Shown here: positions 25,319 to 33,239 of the stretch, one piece after another
Layout of the letters: the number at the start of each line of letters is the position of its first letter
Numbering within the stretch: position 1 is the first letter of the stretch
Source of the DNA: Shewanella psychropiezotolerans
GTDB taxonomy: Bacteria; Pseudomonadota; Gammaproteobacteria; Enterobacterales; Shewanellaceae
Length of the DNA stretch: 64,000 nt
NCBI RefSeq assembly: GCF_007197555.1
Contig: NZ_CP041614.1
Location: 3,216,001-3,280,000, forward strand
Reading direction: 5' to 3'
The notes under the pieces: model-generated
Seen by the model: the letters and a program-made list of their open reading frames with translations, nothing else
The model's database searches: none
Told to the model about the DNA's origin: nothing
Program-made: the position numbers and the translations under genes

Positions 25319-26610
25319 ATGCACATGCCCCCAGTATTGCCACTGTTTGAATCAGCCAAATTCATTGAAGAAGGCAACAGTGTCATCAATCAATACATCA
25401 CTCAGATCAGTCTCGACCAGGTGAGCGATGCAGGCTTAATCTTCGAACACGCATCAGAACTGCTCTACGAACAACAGCATAATGAAAACAGTTATAAAGC
25501 CTACCGCAGCGAATTAACCACTTTTTTTCATTGGTGCTTCGACGTAGTGAAACAGTCACCTGCATCGTTGACGCGCAGGGAGATTGCCCGCTATCTCGCC
25601 TATTGCCAAAATCCTCCCCTAGAGCTGATAGGCTACTTTAATGTGGCCCAATTTAAACTCGATAAGGCAGAAGGGCAAAGAGTCCCCAATTTTGCATGGC
25701 GCCCATTCGTGGGTAAGAAAGCCATGGGTAAAGAATTACCTTATCTGCTCAGCGAAAATGCCTTGAAGACCAAGATAGCCATTCTCTCTTCTTTTTATAG
25801 CTATTTGATGAGTGAAGACTACTGTGAGCGCAACCCAGCCCAAGCTTGGATGAATCACAGCCGTTTCTCCTCTAAGAAGAAGTACCGGGTAAACCCAGAA
25901 GACAGCAATATGTTGGCTTTCACCGAATTACAATGGTCTTACGTGATTGCCACGGTCGAAAAACTCGCCATCGATGCTCCAGACATACACCAAAGAAGCC
26001 TGTTTATGATAAAACTGGTCTACTCATGCTACCTGCGAGTCTCCGAAGTCGGGGCCAGGGCAGGTTACTCACCAGTGATGAGTCAATTCAGGCAAGACAA
26101 ACAAACAGGAATTTGGAGTTTTCATATCCCCCTTAGTAAAGGGGGAAACGACGTAGCGTGGCGATATCGAAAGCCTTACTTGCCGGGTTAGTCGAGTACC
26201 GCCAGTTCTTAAAATTACCCGACTACCCGAGCTCAGGGGAGCAACATCCCTTGTTTATACGTCGTAAAGCCGCTGGACGGGGAAGGGAAGCTGGCACACT
26301 CAATGCCAACCTGGGAATACGCCAAATCAGAGACGAAGTGGGTAAGATCATCGAACATGCGGCTAACGCCGCCGAAAGTGATGGTTTTACAGAAGATGCC
26401 AAGCAGATGAGGAGCCTAAGTGTACACAACATACGCCACACAGGGATCACTCATGACATCAATATTAACGGTAGGCCGCTATCTCATGTTCAAGCCGATG
26501 CTGGGCACGAGAGTATCGATACCACATCCCAATATCTGCATACATCACAGATAGAGAGGCACCAAAGTGCGCAAAACAAGCCATTAGATCATCTGCAAGG
26601 GATAGGATAA
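25319..26610 (+). pseudogene. Tyrosine recombinase (integrase) with a one-base frameshift
   Basis: Two frames (25319-26191 and about 26155-26610) together make a 430-residue site-specific recombinase if one base is added near 26150 (after GGNDVA, rejoining at ISKALLAGL). A SAM-like N-domain (about 25-170) is followed by the catalytic domain. Its catalytic residues are all present: R in YLRVSEVGAR, H-x-x-R in HNIRHTG, H in DAGHESIDTT, and the nucleophile Tyr in SQYLHTS. It opens the accessory stretch, so it may have inserted some of it. No excisionase, phage or conjugation genes are near. Confidence 0.75.
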
Positions 26611-27746
26611 ATCCGATTTCTGAGAAAGTTTTAAGCTATAAATGATAAGTCTGAAGCGCCAATCAATCAGAATTTCAGCTCAGTTAATGCCGATAAGTGT
26701 CATTATCGGCAATTGAGTAAAAAATTGAAATAGGGTCTATATCCAGCCACTCAAATAACGTCTCATATCTCAGATCTTGCAATAAAGCGTTGGTGGTTCG
26801 CAGCGTAAAGAGCCTGATTGACGGCTATGCATATCGGCTAATGCCGTTCTCAGAACTGTATTTTAAGACAAAGTCACACCAATCTGTGCCCAGTTACGCT
26901 CAAGAGACTCTAAGTATACAAACTAGAGCTTAGCTCGAATAACTGGATTTAGACCTAATTTAAGTATCCAGTAAATTGGCTCGGATAACAGATCGAATTG
27001 GCGCAGGTTTCTTAGAATGAGTGGCTGGATCTGGTCAACAAGTCATGCAGCACATATGGCTTGATTTAAAGAGTTACAACACGGATCACTCGAAAAACCA
27101 AGCGTCGCTGTGTGCATACTTTAAAACTCTGTGAGTACTTGGTGGTTAGATTTTACGTAGCGACGCGCTAGAAATGATTAAAACTAGTATTGAATCAATG
27201 GATTGTATAACCACAAAAACCAAAGCGGTTAACCTAGTTTTATCGAAACACCATAAATGAAAACTAATGTGACAGTTTGCCATCTTGAATACCAAACCAG
27301 AGTTAAGTTGCTTATCGGGTCTAACAGGATTCTAATAGACTATGTTTCAATTTAATAAGGTCTGGGTACAAGCTTTGGCTTGGTGTTTAGCTGAGTGTTG
27401 AAATAGCAGTCAATACAGAACAGATACTCAATCAATTAATAGCTCTGATACTTGGCTCTGAATAAACAGTGCTAAATCAAATTACTGGCCATTACACAAA
27501 AAAGATATCAGGCTCTAAGGTCCCATATCTTCATCCTGGCGCTCTCACCCATGAGTGCGCACAATGTATATTATGTTAAATAACCTATCTAACATTAGGG
27601 GCTGATAATGCTTTGCACTCAAGATCCACTCCACTTAGGATTCCAGTTGTTTATGAGCATAGACTGCCACCATTACAGCTTTCACAAAACGCAATAAAAG
27701 AGGCTCATCGAAGTATTACAATGAGCCCTGTTTATGATCGGTATGT
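26611..27746. other. 1.1-kb non-coding stretch with inverted repeats
   Basis: No gene is supported. It holds a 9-bp-stem hairpin at 26688-26711 (TGCCGATAA/TTATCGGCA). A 13-bp inverted repeat ATCCAGCCACTCA (about 26738-26750) / TGAGTGGCTGGAT (about 27017-27029) brackets about 265 bases. A GCGTCGCT/AGCGACGC pair is at about 27102 and 27158. This could be the remains of the recombinase's element. Confidence 0.45.
26688..26711. repeat. Hairpin after the recombinase
   Basis: TGCCGATAA-GTGTCA-TTATCGGCA, a perfect 9-bp stem with no U tract, 78 bases after the integrase stop. It may be a weak terminator or a recombination-related structure. Confidence 0.45.
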
Positions 27747-28886
27747 TTAAGAGTGTTCAGATTTATCCCAAAGTAATAGCTTGCGCCAGCCATTCACGTT
27801 AGCCGGGCCGGTTTTTCGGATCACCATGTTACGAATGACACGACCGATAAATGAGCGCCCTTTTCCGGCCAGGTGAATCACTCTATTGGATTCATCGATA
27901 ACCCAGGAGATCTGCGCTAGACGTTGCGCTTTAAATTCTGGCAATAAGGTTTTGGTGGTTTTATGAGTCTTAAGTAAGTCAGCCAAACAATGCACATCTT
28001 CTAAGCCCATACCAACACCTTGTTGCAGTGTCGGTGGGCATCCATGCAGTGCATCGCCAATGAGCACGACTTTACCCGAATAGACATCACGCGAAGCCAC
28101 GGCTTTTAATCTACCTTGTATAACAGGCGTATCGGCCTCTAAAGACTCGATAGCAGAGACAACCTTGCTCTCGAAACCAGAAAAACGTTTACGCAACCAG
28201 GCTTTCTTATCGCTTATCGAGTCAAACTCACCACTTTTATCTAGCACGTGTGCATAGCAATAGACTTTGTTGTCTGGCATAGGATAACGCATAAAGAAGT
28301 TATCTGAGCCCAAATAATATGTAGGCTCTAGTCCTTGAGTATCTTGCTCAATCAAGAAACGCCAGTTTGTCACACCCAGATCTTCTAATTCCGAGTTCTC
28401 GAATGCCATATGACGAGTTTGTGAGTTTATACCATCAGCAGCAACCACAAGATCAAACAGCTCAGAGTGTCCATTGTCGAACTCAACATCGGCAATTTCA
28501 TCATATTGATTTATTCGCTTAATGGTGACGCCAAACCTGACTTTATTATCCATACCTTGGCGCAGTAACTCGAGCAGCTTTACTCTTGGCAATGCCAGAA
28601 ATGGCTGCTGGTTCAATGGTTCTTCTAATAAGGAAGCAGACGATATAACTTTGCCATTGGGCTTAACGTAACTGACAGTTTTAACCTGATGAGCCGACTC
28701 TACGACTTGCTGCTTCAATCCTAACTTATCCAAACCTGCTACGGCATTCGCAGGAAGGCATATTCCAGCACCATCACACGACCATGAACTAGTTCGCTCT
28801 ATGAGCGTATATTCATGTGCGGTAGCATCAAGACGCCTGGCAAGGGATAACCCGGCGATACCGGCGCCAACAATAAGGATTTTCAT
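27747..28886 (-). CDS. FAD-dependent monooxygenase, UbiH/salicylate-hydroxylase type
   Basis: A 379-residue class A flavoprotein hydroxylase. VGAGIAGLSLARRL (6-19) is the FAD dinucleotide loop, VVAADGINSQTR is the DG motif, and VVLIGDALHGCPPTLQQGVGMGLED is the GD motif binding the FAD ribityl chain. It probably uses NAD(P)H and oxygen to hydroxylate a small aromatic or polyketide-like substrate; which one is unknown. The ribosome site is poor. The SDR gene at 29023 lies upstream on the same strand and may act in the same pathway. Confidence 0.85.
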   Translation of the reverse strand: MKILIVGAGIAGLSLARRLDATAHEYTLIERTSSWSCDGAGICLPANAVAGLDKLGLKQQVVESAHQVKTVSYVKPNGKVISSASLLEEPLNQQPFLALPRVKLLELLRQGMDNKVRFGVTIKRINQYDEIADVEFDNGHSELFDLVVAADGINSQTRHMAFENSELEDLGVTNWRFLIEQDTQGLEPTYYLGSDNFFMRYPMPDNKVYCYAHVLDKSGEFDSISDKKAWLRKRFSGFESKVVSAIESLEADTPVIQGRLKAVASRDVYSGKVVLIGDALHGCPPTLQQGVGMGLEDVHCLADLLKTHKTTKTLLPEFKAQRLAQISWVIDESNRVIHLAGKGRSFIGRVIRNMVIRKTGPANVNGWRKLLLWDKSEHS

Positions 28887-29022
28887 TAGTTTTATTCTTG
28901 TCTATAAATTATATGGGCCGAGTATGTCAGTCTAAGTAGGCTAACGCAAAAAATAGTTATTAGTGAATGTTAGGTAAAAGTTGGTGCGTAAGCGCCCTAT
29001 CCTTCTTATCAGGCTTTATTCA

Positions 29023-29775
29023 TCAGATAGATTGCTGGCTCAATATCAAACCATCGTCGACAGGTATGTAACTGCCAGTAATATTTGATGATTGATTTGA
29101 TAAAAGAAATAAGGCAGCAGATTCTGCTTCTTGAGCTGTAGCCATCCTTTCTAATGGCACTTGATTAATGACAACACGCTCAAATTCTAGTTTTGCATCT
29201 TCGGGGAATAAACTTCCGGGGGAAGTTGCAATAGATCCAAAAAACAATGCATTAACTCGCACTCCTTTTGGACCTAACTCTCTAGCCCAGACTCGAATAC
29301 TTGTTAGTAGCGCACCTTTTGACGCTGAATATAAACTCGTTGGGGCGGCTTCTTCATACACAGAACTGGAATTCGAAACGAGAATCGAAGCATCACTTTT
29401 CAAATACTTACTTAATGCCACAACCTGTAATATTGGCCCTCTAGAATTCACACTCAATACTGGTTTATAAATGTCTTCAGTTATCTCATCACAAGTATCA
29501 TGCCTATCTATGCTGGCATTTAGCCAAAGACCGTCGAGATAACCATGCTCTTTGACGACTACGGCCAGTTCAACCCCCGTCGATGGACTCCGGGAGTCAT
29601 TTTCAACCACAGAAATACACGAACCATATTGTTCTTCTAATTCTTTGAGCTTAGTGACATTTCGTCCTGTAGCGATAACCTTGCCACCATGATTGATAAT
29701 ACTTTCGGTAGTGGCTAATCCCAAACCACTGGTCGCTCCGGTTATTAAGTAGAGCTTACCTTGAAAATCATACAT
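29023..29775 (-). CDS. Short-chain dehydrogenase/reductase
   Basis: A 250-residue NAD(P)-dependent oxidoreductase. It has GATSGLGLA (16-24), the active-site Ser in SNSSSVYEE, Y-x3-K in YSASKGA, and a C-terminal SYIPVDDGL as in classical SDRs. The usual NNAG strand-4 motif reads LNAS. ATGRN after strand 2 suggests NADP. AGGA stands six bases before the ATG. It lies upstream of the flavin monooxygenase on the same strand, so the pair may carry out consecutive steps. The substrate is unknown. Confidence 0.88.
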   Translation of the reverse strand: MYDFQGKLYLITGATSGLGLATTESIINHGGKVIATGRNVTKLKELEEQYGSCISVVENDSRSPSTGVELAVVVKEHGYLDGLWLNASIDRHDTCDEITEDIYKPVLSVNSRGPILQVVALSKYLKSDASILVSNSSSVYEEAAPTSLYSASKGALLTSIRVWARELGPKGVRVNALFFGSIATSPGSLFPEDAKLEFERVVINQVPLERMATAQEAESAALFLLSNQSSNITGSYIPVDDGLILSQQSI

Positions 29776-29871
29776 ATAAATTCCTAGCTTGGTTTAACCA
29801 TTTCTCCCAGGGCAAGTTGACCAACTTCTCACGGTGAAATCGGTTCACACTCTGAGTGCACTATGTTCAAA

Positions 29872-29899
29872 AAATCCCTCGGTTTTCGACGAGGGATTC
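29872..29899 (-). terminator. Terminator after the crystallin-like gene
   Basis: On the minus strand AATCCCTCG-tcgaaaac-CGAGGGATT is followed by a U tract, about 35 bases past the stop at 29934. Confidence 0.75.
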
Positions 29900-29933
29900 T
29901 TGATTTAAATCAGGTGGTCTGAGATCTTCGCGA

Positions 29934-30581
29934 TTAGATAGGGAGAGATTCTAGCGTCAACACGAAATAGTTCTTTGCATCAGGAACAGCCTTCACAGAC
30001 ATGTTTTTAGGGTACAGATTATCAGAAGCATTCCAGTCAACTTCTACTCCACCACTCTGTGCTGAGTGTTTGAAGTACAGAGCACCATTGGCAGGATATA
30101 TCCCACCTTTTTCGACTTGCACACTGATAAACATGTCTTCAATTTGTGTAGGGCTCATTTTACCGATAGGATAAAAATCGGGATCATCACTACTGGATAC
30201 AACCGGAATTAACGCGCCAGAACCTGATACGTTAGAATGGAGTGTGTAAACCCCTTCTATGCTTTTACTCGTTTCAAGTTTGATGTAGATGACGTCGTTA
30301 TCATTAGGGATAACGCAAAAACAACTAATACCTTCACCGAAACTGTTACCAATTTCCGGTTCATCTTCATAAAATTGCTGAGTAATACCTAAACCCTCTC
30401 CGTGTTGCCAGCAAATAATAGAGACATCTTTACCTACACGAATAGACTGAGTTTTGTCGTTAAACCCTTCTTCCGTAGCGCCAATCACACCATCTTCAGG
30501 GCTATAAGTGTGTTCGATACCGTCATAAACAGGCGCTTCAAAAAGTGTACATGTTGTATTGTGAATTTGAGCTTTGCTCAT
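29934..30581 (-). CDS. Unknown protein with a beta/gamma-crystallin-like N-terminal domain
   Basis: A 215-residue cytoplasmic-looking protein with no signal peptide; TAGGA precedes the ATG. Residues 8-90 resemble two Greek-key crystallin motifs. The first (CTLFEAPVYDG ... GFNDKTQSIRVG) has the usual aromatic-Gly pattern and an NDKTQS site close to the calcium motif [N/D][N/D]xx[S/T]S. The second (SIICWQHGEGLG ... SFGEGISCFCV) is more degenerate. The C-terminal half (about 95-215) looks all-beta and is unfamiliar. This assignment is pattern recognition, not a search. It is a single gene with its own terminator. A calcium-binding or stress role is only a guess. Confidence 0.6.
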   Translation of the reverse strand: MSKAQIHNTTCTLFEAPVYDGIEHTYSPEDGVIGATEEGFNDKTQSIRVGKDVSIICWQHGEGLGITQQFYEDEPEIGNSFGEGISCFCVIPNDNDVIYIKLETSKSIEGVYTLHSNVSGSGALIPVVSSSDDPDFYPIGKMSPTQIEDMFISVQVEKGGIYPANGALYFKHSAQSGGVEVDWNASDNLYPKNMSVKAVPDAKNYFVLTLESLPI

Positions 30582-30919
30582 TTTTATTCCTACCTTATAT
30601 ATTGACGCTTATATTAAGAAACCATTCACTTACACATCGAAGTAATTGATAACCTGTTGATATTTATCAATGTAGAATAAAATCTCGCGTATGGTAACTT
30701 CTCTTTCGGACAGGTAGACACCCCCAGAAATTTAGAACAAAGGCATATATCAAGCGAATGCAGATACAAGACCGAACACAGCTCAGAAAGAAAGTCCAAA
30801 CAAAGGTGACAGAGCGACATAAAGGTATCGGAGCGAATAACAGAACTGTGGATGTCGGTGTTATTCGATATGCTATTGAGTAAAGTATTCTCTACTGTTT
30901 TATAGATATTACGTCCTTT
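30582..30919. other. 338-base gap
   Basis: I see no supported gene. A 64-codon frame on the minus strand (30626-30820) lacks a ribosome site and has a non-protein-like composition. No repeat stands out. Confidence 0.4.
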
Positions 30920-31348
30920 TTAGAATCCATTTGGATTATCAATTAAGTAGACCCACCCATTATCTTGATACTGCATAACTTCAAGCGCGGTGCCACTAAC
31001 ATCACTATCGGCAAGCTTCCACTCGGAACGAATCAAAGCGATGTTGCCATTGATATGAATCGACGTAGACAAGGTCTGCATTTCACTGTCAAAACTTAAA
31101 TAAGGGGCTAGTGCTTTAGAAATTTCTTCATGGCCTGTCGCCCTCCCCCCATCACTATCAAGGATAAATGTCGCATTTGCTGCAAATAATGTTGTCAGTC
31201 CTGTAAGATCTTTTACCTTAAAATACTGAGCAAATAGAGAGTGAAGCTCATCGGGTGATTGTGGCTTCTGGTAATCAAGGGGGACATCGGCTTTTGCATT
31301 AACAACAAAAAATGACACCAAAAGTATTAGTATTTTTACTAGATTCAT
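30920..31348 (-). CDS. Secreted SnoaL/NTF2-like protein
   Basis: A 142-residue protein with a signal peptide (NLVKILILLVSFFVVNAKA, cleavage before DVP). The mature domain has NTF2-like features: DLTGLTTLFAANATFILDSDGGRATGHEEISKAL early on and the strand pattern IHINGNIALIRSEWKL later, as in SnoaL-type or DUF4440 ketosteroid-isomerase-like proteins. Function could be small-molecule binding or isomerisation in the periplasm. The frame opens at 31414, but AAGGA lies seven bases before the ATG at 31348. It is divergent from the HxlR regulator, across the palindrome at 31434. Confidence 0.75.
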   Translation of the reverse strand: MNLVKILILLVSFFVVNAKADVPLDYQKPQSPDELHSLFAQYFKVKDLTGLTTLFAANATFILDSDGGRATGHEEISKALAPYLSFDSEMQTLSTSIHINGNIALIRSEWKLADSDVSGTALEVMQYQDNGWVYLIDNPNGF

Positions 31349-31380
31349 CTTTATTTCCTTCATTGTGTGCGCCATTAAAT

Positions 31381-31502
31381 AATGATATTTTGGCAATGAA
31401 GTTACGATACTCAAGTTAGTTTCTTTTTACTATTAGTAACCAAAAAGTAACTAGTTACCTTTTGATTACTAGGGAATTTTGCACAAAAAAATGATATTTT
31501 GG
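31381..31502. repeat. 13-base direct repeat flanking the palindrome
   Basis: AATGATATTTTGG occurs exactly at 31381-31393 and 31490-31502, 109 bases apart, on either side of the large palindrome between the divergent genes. They may be paired promoter elements or secondary operator sites. Confidence 0.55.
31434..31471. promoter_or_regulatory. 38-base palindromic operator, likely HxlR-type site
   Basis: The perfect core GTAACTAGTTAC (31447-31458) is extended by 13-base arms that pair with two mismatches, so 17 of 19 pairs match. It lies between the SnoaL-like gene and the HxlR gene. HxlR proteins are dimeric winged helices that bind such palindromes, often their own promoters. Confidence 0.65.
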
Positions 31503-31529
31503 ACAAACTAAAGCGGTGAGGAAAACTAA

Positions 31530-31868
31530 ATGAGACATGTCACAGCCCCCGAGGGGTACTGTAATGTTGATAAGTATTTATCTTTAATATCAACTAAGTG
31601 GACAGCGCACATTGTCTATCTGCTTGGGAAATGTGAGCTAATGAGGTTTGGCCAAATACAGAAAGAACTGGCATTAGTATCCAGTAAAGTGCTCAGCTCA
31701 AGGTTGAAATTGTTGGAGGCTGAGCAGTTTATCTGGAGAGAGCAACAAGCAACGATTCCAGTGACGGTCAATTATGGTTTAACCGCTAAAGGGAAAGAGT
31801 TAGCGGAGATAGTTAGCCTGATAGTCGATAAGTCAGACGCTTGGGATGCGAACATTACTAGTAAGTGA
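31530..31868 (+). CDS. HxlR-family winged-helix transcription regulator
   Basis: A 112-residue DNA-binding protein. It has the family N-terminus (CNVDKYLSLISTKWTAHIVYLL) and the recognition region (MRFGQIQKELALVSSKVLSSRLKLLE), followed by a wing and YGLTAKGKEL. Cysteines at 11 and 35 are placed where YodB/HypR relatives sense quinones or thiol stress; that use here is inference. It is divergent from the secreted SnoaL-like gene over the 38-base palindrome, so it probably represses itself and that neighbour. Confidence 0.88.
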   Translation: MRHVTAPEGYCNVDKYLSLISTKWTAHIVYLLGKCELMRFGQIQKELALVSSKVLSSRLKLLEAEQFIWREQQATIPVTVNYGLTAKGKELAEIVSLIVDKSDAWDANITSK

Positions 31869-31984
31869 TTCAGTTATGTTCTCATAATATGTCTTTTAAT
31901 TAATGATACACAAGCTGTTTTCCTATACTAATCCCACGTAAGCCCACGAAATTTGTCATCAACAACAAATCGTCCCCAATACCA

Positions 31985-32332
31985 TTAGTCTGAGATGATT
32001 TGGTAAAAAGGTTCTTCGAAAAGTAAGTGAGAAGACGTTCCCTCCCGATCACTTCTGTTTTCATTTCGATAAGAGATAAAATTCCAAGTCGCTGCAGAAA
32101 CATCTGATTCAGGTTTAACCCCAGGTGAAATAACATTTTGGCCTAAAGTGAGTTCTATCTCACCCAAAAAATCTTTAACTTTTTTCAGTTCTTCAGAGGC
32201 ATAACCTAATTCCTTATCAGCTTTTACATAAAGAGTGATTTGTGCTCCAACGGCTACACGAGATTCCGGCGGGCAACGATTTAAGTCACTAATAGGTTTT
32301 ATATATGTCAAATAACGTCGATAAAGTGTCAC
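31985..32332 (-). CDS. Possible small hypothetical protein
   Basis: A 115-residue frame starting with GTG at 32332 without a good ribosome site. The composition is protein-like (charged helix EELKKVKDFLGEIELTLG, then a polar tail) and there are no membrane segments. It may start later or be a fragment. I do not recognise it. Confidence 0.35.
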   Translation of the reverse strand: MTLYRRYLTYIKPISDLNRCPPESRVAVGAQITLYVKADKELGYASEELKKVKDFLGEIELTLGQNVISPGVKPESDVSAATWNFISYRNENRSDREGTSSHLLFEEPFYQIISD

Positions 32333-32382
32333 CTACATTCGTTATTTTCAGGTGACCGTTTACAAGGAAATACGTTATTTAA
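32309..32382. repeat. Nested inverted repeats between small genes
   Basis: The outer pair is AAATAACGT (about 32310) / ACGTTATTT (about 32373). The inner pair is GTCACCT (about 32328) / AGGTGAC (about 32350). Together they make an imperfect cruciform of about 70 bases. The core triplets do not match integron attC sites. Confidence 0.45.
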
Positions 32383-32467
32383 TGTTTAAAATGATTTATT
32401 CTTGATTACAGAAACCTGAGTATGGCTCTGCAAATTGGCCGCTGTTACCTGCCCAGTTATTGGCTCG

Positions 32468-32746
32468 TTATATGCCAAGTTCCTTTTTTATTTTATTGTT
32501 TTCCAACGCGAGTTTAATTGTCTGAAAAGTACAGAAAGCAGCCCAAGGAACTGCGATGGCTAATGCTGTATTAACTACCGAGGAGTCTGCTAATAATGGA
32601 TGAAGGGACTCAGGGTTGTCTCCAAATTTTGAAAACAAACCTAAACCTATCACAAGCATGGCTGGAAAGTCGTACCAGCTTAGCCTCTTTAGTTTATTTT
32701 CATTTTCTTTTAACCTATTTTCTAGTTGATCCCTTTCATATTGCAT
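32468..32746 (-). CDS. Small membrane protein with coiled-coil start
   Basis: A 92-residue protein with AAGGA eight bases before the ATG. Residues 1-22 are a charged coiled coil (QLENRLKENENKLKRL). Two hydrophobic helices follow at about 25-42 and 58-80, then a basic tail (NNKIKKELGI). No family is recognised. It is on the same strand as the frame at 31985 but separated by a cruciform-prone stretch. Confidence 0.5.
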   Translation of the reverse strand: MQYERDQLENRLKENENKLKRLSWYDFPAMLVIGLGLFSKFGDNPESLHPLLADSSVVNTALAIAVPWAAFCTFQTIKLALENNKIKKELGI

Positions 32747-32848
32747 TTACTTATTCCTTGTTTCGAAGATTAGACATATAACATTGGTCTAGTGCACATA
32801 GGTGCATTTATTAATGCCTATCATCTAAATTAATCATATTGTCAGTAA

Positions 32849-33067
32849 GCTGAGTTTACATATCACAGCACGACAAAGCCCAATATATTTATATTTCAGG
32901 AGGAGTTTTCCAACCAGCAAGCATTCGATGACCATTGCCAGCAGCCTCACTTCATTACTCTGCTGCAGCGGCTCGAAGGTCTACTAGCGCAAGAACCAGA
33001 GAGCGGTTTCTTAACCCCTTTAGAGAATAAACAATACAAACCATCAATGACCTATGTTACTCGCTAA
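32849..33067 (+). pseudogene. 3' remnant of an antibiotic-biosynthesis-monooxygenase (ABM) domain gene
   Basis: An open frame with no start ends at 33067. Its translation PNIFIFQEEFSNQQAFDDH, then PHFITLLQRLE, matches the second half of small ABM/YgiN quinol-monooxygenase-like proteins, where E-x-F/Y, an A-x-x-x-H step and a PHF motif are usual. The front half is missing, so this is a decayed copy. Confidence 0.6.
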
Positions 33068-33088
33068 GTCCACACATTATGGTTTTAC

Positions 33089-33128
33089 AAAATAGGCCTT
33101 ATAGCATAAATGTCATAAAGCCTATTTT
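33089..33128. terminator. Hairpin after the ABM remnant
   Basis: AAAATAGG(CC)TTAT ... ATAAAG(CC)TATTTT forms an imperfect stem closing a 12-base loop with a T tract. It may be the remnant gene's terminator. Confidence 0.5.
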
Positions 33129-33179
33129 TATCACGTGTTATGCGAGATTGCACATTACGTCTGTTGATAGGGAGAAATT

Positions 33180-33239
33180 ATGGCTTTTAACATCAAGCCC
33201 GAGTCTAGTATTAAACCCGTATTGCGTTTAATTCACTGA
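33180..33239 (+). other. Tiny open frame with ribosome site
   Basis: GGGAG precedes an ATG that opens 19 codons (MAFNIKPESSIKPVLRLIH) ending in TGA. Its end overlaps the 3' end of the 704-residue gene on the other strand. It could be the head of a truncated gene; not recognised. Confidence 0.3.

Noticed and set aside
30626..30820. 64-codon open frame on the minus strand
   Set aside because: No ribosome site, Cys/Leu-rich noise composition, no neighbour logic.
32309..32382. Integron attC site or gene-cassette array
   Set aside because: The flanking core sequences do not match GTTRRRY / RYYYAAC, no integron integrase is present, and the recombinase at 25.3 kb is not of that class by eye.
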